Shown: positions 10,392 to 22,913 of the stretch, in pieces
How positions within the stretch are numbered: the stretch's first letter is position 1
Layout: every line of letters starts with the position of its first letter
NCBI GenBank assembly: GCA_963580455.1
Contig: OY756958.1
Coordinates: 24,688,501 to 24,752,500, forward strand
Direction of reading: 5' to 3'
DNA length: 64,000 nt
Origin: Euonymus europaeus
Taxonomy: Eukaryota > Streptophyta > Magnoliopsida > Celastrales > Celastraceae
Made by a program: the position numbers and the translations under genes
Notes under the pieces: generated by a model
The model's database searches: none
What the model saw: only the letters and a program-made list of their open reading frames with translations
Told to the model about the DNA's origin: nothing

Positions 10392-12138
10392 GGCTTCAAA
10401 AATTATTGGCTTGATTGATCAAACAAAATTGGAATGGTGAAGTTAGTTGATCAAAGTTTTGAATGGTTGATAGAAGAACAGTAGCCGAGACAGGGCTTTT
10501 TGCTGTGGTAAATAGCAAACAGAGAGGAGGAACAGTGTAGAAGACGATGAAGATTACAACCCATAAAACTCTATTTATCTATTTCTCCTCCCACTCGTTG
10601 TTTCTCCTTCTCTTGTGTATCAAATGTCAGTGATTGGTTCAGTGGGTATTGGTATTTATAAGGGAAGAACTGGCAATTGACCGACATTATTATCTCTCAC
10701 TGTTATGCCACCGTCCCTGTAGAGTGTGAAGGTCCCCTCCAGTTACCAATTGTAATGATGATTAATCTAATTAAATGAATAATCTCTAATCAACAATCGA
10801 GCACAGAATCATCAATCATCCACTAGATTAGAAGAGTGGGATCCACTTTGGTTTACACGTGGGCCATGGCCACTTTTGTTAGTGGGGAAGTCCTTTTTCG
10901 TAGTGTTGTAAAAAAACCGTTAAAATTCAACTGGTCAAAATTGAATCGTCTAATCGATTTTTTCAAAAAAAAAACCTTTTTTATATTAAATAATATCAAA
11001 AATTAAAAAATCGACATAATCACAATATAATTTACCTAAAATATGCAAAAAAAATTGATCAAAATCGATCATCGACTTCCCTACTTTTTCGGTTGATTTC
11101 TGTTTTTTTCCTTAGTTTATATTCAAAGCCAAATCTTTCCTCATATTGTTCCGAATCACTTAACCGGACTCAGGAACAAGAATTCTTAATTTTATTTTTT
11201 TTCAGAAAGAAGAACTCTTTAATTTTGTCTCTGCTTTTATTTCGTACTTTTTTTTTTTTTGGAAAATCAATAGAAACACACAAAATAAAGACCATAACTA
11301 GATAAGACGCACATGCTTAATTATGATGCAATTATTTCACTTATGAAGTTTAGTTGTTCATACTTTAGATTAAGGATATTGTATAATGAATCTCGTATAT
11401 CATTCGTGTACTCGACCCTGTCTTCTTTGTATTTTCAGATTCTCATTTCCACGTAGATTTTGCATAAACCATGAAGATATTATATAAGCATATGATTGCG
11501 TTGAAGTTTGAGCATGTGAAGAGAGAAAAAAACAGGTATGGCTTATGAGATAAGGATGGGTTGATGGGTTAACTACAACCCATGATGACTGATTAAACAA
11601 CATTGATATGTGCCGCCAAAAGTTTGTTAGGCTACCATCTGTCTAAACCACCATTAAACAATACATATATATACACGCCAAGGCTCACGGGCGGTATCCC
11701 GTACCAAAAGTGTGATGCGGGATCTTTTTTAGCCGTTCGATTAAATGGACGGTCAGATCTTTTTCTTTTTTTTTATATAACACAAAAAAAATTGAAATCG
11801 TGGCCGCCTCTTCTATCTTCTCCTTGCTCCGACCTCTTCATGTCTTCTATCTTCTCCCTCCTTCATGCCTCTTCTATCTTTTCCCAATCCATGTCGATTC
11901 CGACTAGTAAAATGATCCGGGATCCCGAACCCCATCCTTATCCTCATCCCAATCTATCTTATTATCGCCCTTCTCCATATCACTTTTTCGTTTTGCCCCA
12001 ACCCCAAATCGATGTTTGATGAAGGTGTAGCCCTAATTTCAAAAGGATCCTGAAAAGTCAGTATTTAAAGTTCCATGAAAGCTCAGATATGAAGCTTGAC
12101 ACAAAATGTGAAGAGCAAACCGGATGAGGCAAAAGTAT
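10392..12138. other. Intergenic region, TLP gene to LTR retrotransposon
   Basis: Holds the TLP promoter (to about 10700) and, at about 10912-11085, an AT-rich block related by eye to the one at 34228-34405 (both end near CAAAATATG.AAAAAAA and ATCGAC..CCCTAC). An open frame at about 11603-12019 lacks an ATG start and is low-complexity, so I do not call a gene. Confidence 0.45.
10653..10661 (-). promoter_or_regulatory. Probable TATA box of the thaumatin-like gene
   Basis: The minus strand reads TTATAAATA here, about 260 bases before the start codon at 10391. This would give a 5' UTR of roughly 230 bases. No other good TATA word is closer. Position-based inference only. Confidence 0.4.
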
Positions 12139-12490
12139 TTACGCAAAACGAAACGATAAAAGGAATTACAAGTGTAAAACCTCAAGATCAACTTGGAATC
12201 CACCAAGCAAAATTGGTTCAAAACCAAAGCTTTTCATAAACTGAATAATAATTGAAGTGCTTACAATGGTCTTTAGAAGACTTATTTATAGATAAAATAT
12301 GGAAGAAACCCTAATTGAACTAGATTAGAAATTCTAAACAAACTAGGAAACTTAATTAAAAACATACTGAAAATATTAATTAAACCCGTTAGTCTTTTAA
12401 CCATCTATGAAAACGTGTCCCAAAGAACCTCAACTGGGAAAGTCGTATTCCTCCTTTAGATCTCTTAAAACAGTCCTTCGAAACATATTA
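12139..12490 (-). repeat. 3' LTR of the gag-only retrotransposon
   Basis: About 352 bases, nearly identical to 14752-15104, in the same orientation. By eye there are about 15-20 differences, clustered near 12311-12332. The minus strand carries a TATA-like CTATAAATAAG near 12280. Exact ends are uncertain because the terminal TG..CA is degraded on this copy and no clear target duplication is seen. Confidence 0.8.
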
Positions 12491-12505
12491 TAATAAAGAA
12501 ACGGA

Positions 12506-14700
12506 TCACTGAATCGAAAGATACGGCCGTTTCTTTCTAGCTGCAATATTAAGCTTATTTCTTTCCAATTCAGTCTCTTTCCAATTAAAATATTCCTTGA
12601 AGGCAAACGCCACTTGCCCTACATCAGTCTCCCCCACTTTAGAAGAACTCGACCTCGAGTTATAATTGCGTTTGTTAGAGACAACACGTCCTCGAATCCT
12701 GTAAATTCGCATGAAAAAGAACCTTGACTTGGAGAACCCCGTTAACGCATCAAACAAAAGTAGAACCAACCAATGCTTCCTTGAAATCTTGATCGAAGAT
12801 AACAATTGTTGAAATAGAAAATCATACTCTCCAGGACAACTATAAAACTCCGTGGGAATAACGAAATCAATGAACACACATTCCGACATTATAGATGTAA
12901 GCTTAATAAATTCCTCCTCATTAATTATAGTGGTCATCAATCCCTTCACAATGACAGGGTATAGCGAAGCTTCCTCGCTTATATCCTCACAGTGGTCATC
13001 AATCCCTTCACAATGACAGGGTATAGCGAAGCTTCCTCGCTTATATCCTCATTCAGATGCCTCTCATCACTAACCATGGTTAAAAAGTTAGCAATTTTCG
13101 CCCTTGAAGGTTTTGATTCAGTTATAGGCGTTATGGCGATTTTTTTATGCTTCCATGTGAAGAGTACAATGTTATCCCGACCCTTCAATGTCGAGTCTAC
13201 ATCGTACTTCCAAGGACGCCCAAGCAAGAAATGACACGCATCAATGTCAAGCACATCACAAACCTCTTCGTCTTTATAATGTTTACCAATGGACAACGAC
13301 ACTTTACAAGTGTCTTCCACGCGGACAGAAGACCCTTTTTTTACCCAGCCAAGAGAGTAAGGGCTCCCATGGGGACTGACTGGTAACTTCAAGGCCTCTA
13401 CCACTGCCTTGGATACAAAATTATCACAGCTGCCACTGTCAACAATAACTTCACAAACCTTGCCTTTAATTGAACAAAGCGAACGAAAAATTTTCTTTCG
13501 CTGTCCCTCTTCCCTCGGCGATAGTAAGAGGCGCTGCAACACTAAATTAAGTCGATCTCCACCCTCCTCAACGGCAAATTCAACACCATCATAATCCTCC
13601 TCTTCTATTACGGCATCCTGGTCTACCTCATCGTCACCCTCGACATCAATTATATTTACTTGTTTTCGCTCTGGACAGACATTTGATCGATGACCCGGTT
13701 TGCTACATCTGAAACAAATAATCCTAGAAGGTTTGCTATATGGATTTTCCTTCTGGGGCTGATTACGGGATACACCTTTATAAGGAGTTTTGCTACTACC
13801 TTCCCCAGATTTAACTCCGCCTGAATTCAAAGTCACAGACTGTCCCTTTGCTGATGAAAACTGGCCAGTTTGATCAGTTTATTCGACGGCTCCTCTCCTA
13901 TAAGAGGTCTGCCGTTTCTCCTTGTCCATATGTTCTGCTCTCAACGCGATGTTTATAGCCTCCTGTAGACTCCATAAATTCTGCAGCCCAATTCTGTCTT
14001 GAATCGTCTACTTCAATCCTGTAACATACATGGCTACCTTTTGGTTTTCAGTCTCACCCAACTGACATCGTTCACACAACCGCATAAATTCATCCGTATA
14101 GTCTGTAATCGAACGGTTTCCTTGTACGCAGTTAATATACGATCGGTACAATATCTGCTCATAATCTGCAGGAAGAAAATGGCCCATCAACATTTGTTTC
14201 ATCCTCCGCCAAGTTGTGATTTTGTGCCTTCCTTGCCTCTGCCTTGTAGCCTGCAACTGATCCCACCAAACTGCCGCAGTAGCCTTGAGACGATAGGCCA
14301 CCATCTTGACCTTCTTAGACTCTTGTATCTCCATAACATCGAAAAATCTCTCCACCTCCATAATCCAGTCTAAAAAACCTTCGACGTTAAGATTTCCTGC
14401 AAACGACGGAATATCTGCCTTGAGACGAAAATAACGATTTCGATTATTGGTCTGGATTGGTTCATCAATCTCTTCATCTGAATCTGAATCGCTATTTGGA
14501 TCTAGAATTCGGTCTTGAGCCCGAATCCTATTTTGTCGCAATTCGCCCTGGTTGACAGCCCTACGATCAGCCGCATGGTTGTTAGGGTTAAGAGCTCGCA
14601 ACATCTCTCCAATCTCATCCAACCGAGCACTCAAATTATCCATCCGTTCATTCTGGGTAGCAAGTTGTGCACGAACATCAGGGACATCTTCATGAGCCAT
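12506..14700 (-). pseudogene. Broken gag-protease region of a Ty3/gypsy-type retroelement
   Basis: Read on the minus strand from the ATG at 14700. A gag domain ([42 protein letters not shown]) comes first, then a CCHC zinc knuckle (CFRCSKPGHRSNVC) near 13700, then an aspartic protease with DSGSCDNF near 13415 and LLGRPW. The frame is interrupted by a TAG at 14010-14008, a TAA near 13880, and a 62-base tandem duplication at 12929-13052 that shifts the frame. Beyond it another 147 residues stay open to 12506. No reverse transcriptase, RNase H or integrase is present between the LTRs. The element is therefore non-autonomous and now also non-coding. Plant elements with only GAG between LTRs have been called TR-GAG; assignment to that class is inference. 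Confidence 0.85.
12929..13052. repeat. 62-bp tandem duplication within the retroelement
   Basis: The segment beginning AGTGGTCATCAATCCC at 12929 is repeated starting at 12991, with the two 62-base copies essentially identical. Because 62 is not a multiple of three, it shifts the frame of the gag-protease gene just after the protease domain. Near-identity of the copies suggests it arose recently or after insertion. Confidence 0.85.
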
Positions 14701-14734
14701 AGAACAAAATCAATGATGTCGAGTAGGGAGAAAC

Positions 14735-14751
14735 CCTGCTCCGATACCAAT
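14735..14751 (-). other. Primer binding site of the LTR element
   Basis: Directly inside the 5' LTR the minus strand reads TTGGTATCGGAGCAGG, which matches the common plant primer binding site TGGTATC.GAGC complementary to the 3' end of initiator tRNA-Met. This fixes the 5' LTR as the right-hand copy and the transcription direction as minus. Confidence 0.65.
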
Positions 14752-15104
14752 TGACGCAGCACGAAACGATAAAAGGAATTACAAGCGTAAAACCTTAAGA
14801 TCAACTTGGAATCCACCAAGCAAAATTGGTTCAAAACCAAAGGTTTTCATAAACTGAATAATAATTGAAGTGCTTACAATGGTCTTTAGAAGACTTATTT
14901 ATAGCTAAAATATGGAAGAAACCCTAACTAAATTAGAATTAAAAATTCTAAACAAACTAGGAAACTTAATTAAAAACATACTGAAAATATTAATTAAACC
15001 CGTAGGTCTTTTAACCAGCTATGAAAACGTGTCCCAAATAACCTCAACTGGGAAAGTCTTATTCCTCCTTTAGATCTCTTAAAACAGTCCTTGGAAACAT
15101 ATTA
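14752..15104 (-). repeat. 5' LTR of the gag-only retrotransposon
   Basis: About 353 bases, the partner of 12139-12490. On the minus strand it ends in ..GCTGCGTCA directly before the primer binding site, matching a CA terminus. It contains a TATA-like word near 14900 on the minus strand, suitable as the element promoter. Confidence 0.8.
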
Positions 15105-18100
15105 AAAAACTCAGGTGATCTATGATGACATCATAAATACAAAATATCTCCCTTTCGTGGTGATGGGGAAAGGAAAGAATGTGATTCAATTGTGAGGGTG
15201 ACGGGAGTGCTAATGATACCAACTTACCAAGCAACCCACAATTAAAGTATTAAACACATCTCAAGTGTATTGTCTGCCTCACTACCTACCACTAGTAATA
15301 GTTTATTTTACAATTATAAACCCTTGTTTAGTAGATAGATGCTCAACCAAAATTAGTTACAAATGTGTATATTATGTATATTATACAATGTGTATGTATC
15401 TCGCTTTGTCACGTGCCATGTAAAGGATCGTATGGAAAATCTTTTTTTTTCAAATAACTTTATTTTTTGCATAAGCATCACCCATTTTTGCATTTTTTTT
15501 TTATCTTAGACTTCTATCGTTCTTTAATAAAAAGTATTGCATCATCCCCCCACTAGCTAGAGAATGTAAAGTGATATTGATACTACAAAACATTCTTTCT
15601 AAAGATGTTTTCATAATCCTTTTTTGACATTTTGTGTATGATTTACATGACATTTTATGCTAAATTAATTAGTGGGTTATGTGAATAATGTTGGGTAAGC
15701 TCTCCCACTTCATGGTAGAAGACATTGAATGAGGAATAGGAAGATGGAGGAAGAAAAGGGAAGCACTAAATATAAAGATTGGATTAGTATGTGACATTAT
15801 ATATGTAACAGAAGATATTGAATGAGTTATATAGTCTCTCAGTCTACTATTATTGGCTGCTACAAATAACTAAACAAAGAGAGGGCTAATGGTTTAGACT
15901 TGCTTAGTTGGACTGGAATGGATTTATTAGGGATGAGACTGTTTAAATGGATTTATTTGGGAACCTGAAATCTTTTGCATGGGGCCTTTGTAACTAAAAT
16001 ATATACCCTTTCAAAAAAAATTGAACCACCAAGGGCCCAACCCCCTAGTGATTCATTTATTAAACATTTGGTTACAAGGAAAAATAATTGTAGACATAGC
16101 ATAAGGAGGAAAAATAAATTAAAATGGAAATATGAAAAGGGAGGCCAAAGGATATTTAGAAATGTGATAGGGAAGCAAACATAAAAAGAGGAGGACAATT
16201 CAAGTGGGGTATGAAAGTGAGTCTAGTTTTGGCTCATCATGATAAGGGTTTAATTTTATTTTTGTGGGACAGTTCCTTTATATTCTTCCTTTTTATCAAT
16301 TACATCCCTGATATTTCTAAAGTGTATGATTATTGGCATCCAAATGTAAGCTTTCAAACTCAATTTGTGTTGGTAGCTAGTGAGATCTTTATGTTTTTAT
16401 CAATTAAGATTTAAGAGCTTGAAATTCAGATTACAAAGCAAGTCATAAAATAGCAATCTTAAAAAATCACATTTAATGACTTCATCCATTCAATTTACAG
16501 CTAGCTATGGCAATTCCTAACTTTTTTATTTAACTTTTTTTCTTTCTCATTATAATAAGCTTAATTATACAAAGAAAGATGGGGATAAAAAGGAAACGAG
16601 CCTTTTTTTATCGAAACATTTTTGAACGGTCACAATTAGGGGTGCCAAAATGATGTCCAACTCGAATGATCGATTTATCCGACTCTGATTAAATCAAGTT
16701 TTAACATAAGTTATATGTCCGAAATTCACGTGCAAACACATATTTTGTCAGGTTTAAAACTAAGTTAGGATCTAAATACAAAAATCTTATTTGATTTAGT
16801 TGTTTCGGATCCTAATGTGAATGTTTGTTTGATTTACTTATTCGAATTTAAACCAATAGTCAAATTAAGTACGAATTTGAATGTTTGTTTGGTTTAAAAC
16901 TAAGTTAGGATCTAAATACAAAAAATTTGTCTGTTTTAATTGTTTGGATCCTAATATGAATATTTGTTTGATTTACTTGTTCGAATTTGAACCAATAGTC
17001 AAATTAAGTACGAATTTGAATGTTTGTTTGATTTACTTGTTCGAATTTAAACCAATAGTGAAATTAAGTACGAATTTGAATGTTTGTTTGATTTATTTGT
17101 TCGAATTTAAACCAATAGTCAAATTAAGTACGAATTTGAATGTTTGTTTGATTTATTTGTTCGAATTTAAACCAATAGTCAAATTAAGCACGAAAATGTA
17201 AATCAATCCAACTTCGGACAACCCAACCCAAATTTTTGACACCCCTTGTCACACCTCACAAACTAAGAGCAATTGGGCTTGAGCCCTTATCAACCCCCAC
17301 GCATCAGAATCATTAAAATAAAACAGGCCCATCAACTAAAGTACACTTTAAAGTCCAACGTCGAGATAACTGGCCGAGCAACGGCTAAGCCGTAAGGAAA
17401 ATGCAACGAGAGTACTCTTGACGCAAACGAGAGCACAAGTTACTCAACTTCTGAGGGCAGACTAGCAAAATTGCGAACGAGCTCGCATCAACGTCAAACC
17501 CAAACAACAAATGGCCGCCGACTTACAACTTAAAGTCAGAAGCTCAGATAACGCACAGAGAGCAGGTACAACCTTAAATGTCAATTGGTTAGGGGCCGAG
17601 CGAACGCAGGCCCCCACTGCCACAAATTATGACGTAGGTTCTCCCTCAATGGGGAGACCTTAGGCCAGCACCCCTCCTATGTGCAATGGAGGTCGCTGGC
17701 CTAGGCCATGGGCCTTCTTGATCAACCATTGACCCCGTCCAGGTAAGTATGGTTAACAGTCCCAGTCTTTCTTATTTTATATTCTCTTCTTCGCCCATTC
17801 CTTTTTTCTAGTCTCGATGTGGGACTAAACAAACATTCCCCAGCAACTCACGCACTCCTGCACCGATCGCCCAATCGGTATTCATTTAGAAAGTTGTTAT
17901 TGGCTGCCTAATGAGGGGATTATTGCTATACTTCCCCGTGAGAAGTATTTCCTCGCTATTTAAACTTCTTCCGTGATTCAAAGTGTCAAAATCAGTGATG
18001 CTTGGGTGTTGCAATGAAACAGAAGTCGAAAAATATATGTGATTGAAATTTATCTCCATATATAAATACGACCCATTACCTTATCCCTCAAGATTACAAA

Positions 18101-18282
18101 AAACCTCCTTTTCAAGATGCCATAATTTATACAAATGCTTCTTTAATACTAAGAACAAAATTTAAAAGAAAATTGCACCAGCATTACCTATCTACCCCAA
18201 TGGGAGAGGAAAACAAGCTTGAAACAACAGAAGAGTGGTGGGGAGGGGAAGAGGGTGATATTTTTTACAATGTAATCAAGCA
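15105..18282. other. Intergenic region, retrotransposon to FNR gene
   Basis: No gene recognised. It contains AT-rich unique-looking DNA (15105-16630), a TIR-flanked minisatellite element (16638-17246) and a GC-richer block at about 17247-17850 that starts TGTCACACC and ends near GATGTGGGACTAAACA. The last block resembles plant LTR termini, but I could not find a target duplication, so it may be a degraded solo LTR or other repeat. The FNR 3' UTR occupies roughly 18050-18282. Confidence 0.4.
16638..17246. mobile_element. MITE-like element holding a 60-bp minisatellite
   Basis: The left end reads AGGGGTGCCAAAA and the right end TTTTTGACACCCCT, an inverted pair with about 12 of 13 matching bases. 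Inside, 60-base units containing TTCGAATTT.AACCAATAG and AAATTAAGTACGAATTTG are repeated, with four near-identical copies at about 16975-17200 and related copies before them. A longer higher-order unit of about 138 bases starting GTTTAAAACTAAGTTAGG occurs at about 16751 and 16889. The 60-base period creates a 20-residue repeat frame on the + strand that I regard as non-genic. Confidence 0.6.
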
Positions 18283-20538
<2,256 letters not shown>

Positions 20539-22913
20539 GGTGGTGAAGATAAATGAAGAATAAGAAGAAGAAATAGGAGAGGGAAAAGAAAGACCAGTGC
20601 TTTAGTGGTTTTTTTAAAGAAGTGAGAGGGAGGGAGAAGAAAAGTGTGTGATCTTTGTGGGTTCAAGAAGAGTAATTGGATTATGGTCCAGTTGCTATAA
20701 AAATAAAAATAAAAATAAAAAGTAATAGGATTATGGATTGGGTGGAGAAGATTGTGAGACCAATGCAGTGGTTGATGAAAGGATAAGTCTAGACAAGACT
20801 GTACGACACTCTCATCGTCTTTGAATAGAGTTTTGGATTCGTAGAATTAGGCCTATTATGGTAATCGTAAACAATGACGGGTTATCATTACCTTACCAAA
20901 AATGACGATAATGAAAAAATAAAAATCGTAATTGTTATAGCTAATGTAGGTATATCGATAACGATAAACTAATAACTAATAAATTTATCGATCCTAAAAG
21001 GTAAAAAAAATTCAACTTGTTGATTCTTAATAATAAAACCTCAATATTAAGGGAACAAATTTGTTTACCCATCATATGTCGGTCAATATTAATCAATTTA
21101 AAAGTTACAATCTTAAATTAAACTAAAAATAATATATATAATATATTAAAAATTATTAATTCATATATATATATATATGTATATGTATCAATAACGGTAA
21201 ATATTGATGGTAAAAAAGCTGACATCATTATCACTATAAATTCTATCCGTAAAAAATATCGTACTTTCGAATAAGTAACGACAAACAATTTTACTTAAAA
21301 ATACGATAACTAATTAATCGATAACAATACAGTAATGATAAAATTGCCGTTACCATGACAGCATAACAACCATACTTACCCCCCGTTTGGATCAGAGTAT
21401 TGTCGTAGCTTATAAGCTGGCGAATAAGCTAGTGTTTTATAAGCTGTGAAATAAGCTTTCAAACAAGCTGTGTGGTGTTTGGATGAAAGTATGTCATTCA
21501 AGTCAGCGTTCCAGTCAGCGTAGAATCATGTTTGGCATGGATCAGCGTATACAAGCGTCATACGCTAGCGTATACGCTTATACACGCTGATCCAAACAAG
21601 TCATTAAAATAAACAGGCTTGTTATTTTGTCAGTAGTCTATTCCTTCCAACCGGATCTTCGTGGGCTTGCGGGTAGCGAAAAGCTCAGACCCTTCTCCAG
21701 TAGGCTTGCCCTCAATCAATACTCTAATGGAAATCTCGATGGGCCAAAAACCTTTTCCTAAAGTTGGGCCTACAAAACGCTTTCATTAGCCCTATTCAAT
21801 ACTCTAATGGGACCAAATTTTTGGGCTAAAAGTTAGGCCTGTAAAACAATTTTTTGTGGGTTTTGAATGTTTTAAAAATCTGCCTTTTTTTGGCTAGAAA
21901 TCAGTGAAATTTTTTTTTGCAAGGCTCTTTTCGGCGGTTGAGATAGATTTTGACTCCATGATACATCGTCACGGACCAGAGTCTGACCTTTATGGCTTTG
22001 TTTGTGCACCAGACCAAACACGTAACCTTCCCTGTCTTGTCTTAAATATATCATTAACTCTTCAAACATACAGGTGGTTCTTATCAACTTGGAATTTATT
22101 TTGGGTTTCAATAATGTCAGATGGAAGATTACAGTAAAGATCAGTTAATAAAAGATAGAAGAGCTCAACTATAATGAATATTCCATATGTTCATAATGAC
22201 AACAATACAATACAGAGCTGAACAAGTAAAGCCATATATATCAAAAGCAAATGGAAAGACCTTACAATAGAACGAAATAATAACATGACAGCTGATAAGA
22301 ATAATAAAAGTTTATAAACAGCTAGGACCCTCAATAAGATCAACATGTAGGCTCTTCTTTCTTTAATTGTGGGGGTTTCTAGTCCCTCATGGTCTACAAC
22401 CAGCACTAATCGGCGAGTTTTTTGAAAATGCAACTCTTCCATGGAGGCTTAAAATTCTCAAGTGAACCAAACCTCAGCATTTCTAGTTCATATTTCAATT
22501 TGTTGTGGTCCATTCACTTGAAAAGTATTTTCTATGATAGCTTTTTAGCTACCTGTTCCAACCTTGCTAACATTATTAAAAACCTACCAATAATGCCAAA
22601 GGTAGAGCCTACACTGATTTCTATGGCCTTGGGCCCTTGGGCATCAATCAATCATACAAAACTAGAAAAAGTATAAGCTCTGCCTTGAGCCTACTGTGCA
22701 TTGCAAGTAACAGCAGCAACAAGAAGGTTTGCAAAGTAACAGAAAAAAATAATACTGGAAATGGCCTTTGGACAATATAGAAATAAAGTCATTTATACTC
22801 GTTGTCAAGGATAAAATACACGAAGAGAGAATTCTGTAAAGTTTTTTTTTTTTTGTGGTGGGGGTGGGGGCGGGGGGGGCACACTTAATTGACATTTTTG
22901 GTTGGGAATGGGA
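20539..22913. other. Intergenic region, FNR promoter to ARO 3' side
   Basis: The FNR promoter and 5' UTR (20539-20800) include an AAAAT-type microsatellite at about 20697-20720. From 20800 to 21375 there is AT-rich repeat DNA with many CGATAA/TATCGA words, probably a degraded transposon. A Tourist-like MITE at 21383-21603 follows. The stretch 22140-22913 is probably 3' UTR and downstream DNA of the ARO gene, with a G-rich run near 22855-22880. No protein gene recognised. Confidence 0.45.
21383..21603. mobile_element. Tourist-like MITE
   Basis: The left end reads CGTTTGGATCAGAGTA and the right end TACACGCTGATCCAAACA, inverted copies with a few mismatches. TTA lies just outside both ends, as for PIF/Harbinger-type insertions. 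The interior (AAGCTTATAAGCTGG-like and GCGTATACGC words) is rich in small palindromes and codes for nothing. A related element with the same ends is at 51997-52108. Confidence 0.5.

Noticed and set aside
11603..12019. 138-residue open frame on the + strand
   Set aside because: It begins at TTG, not ATG, is low-complexity, has no domain and lies in repeat-like DNA next to the retrotransposon.
16881..17201. Open frame with a 20-residue repeat (FEFKPIVKLSTNLNVCLIYL)
   Set aside because: It is the translation of the 60-base minisatellite; the period is a multiple of three so one frame stays open by chance.
17247..17850. GC-richer block starting TGTCACACC as a complete solo LTR
   Set aside because: Terminal bases fit, but I found no target duplication and no second copy, so it stays unclassified.
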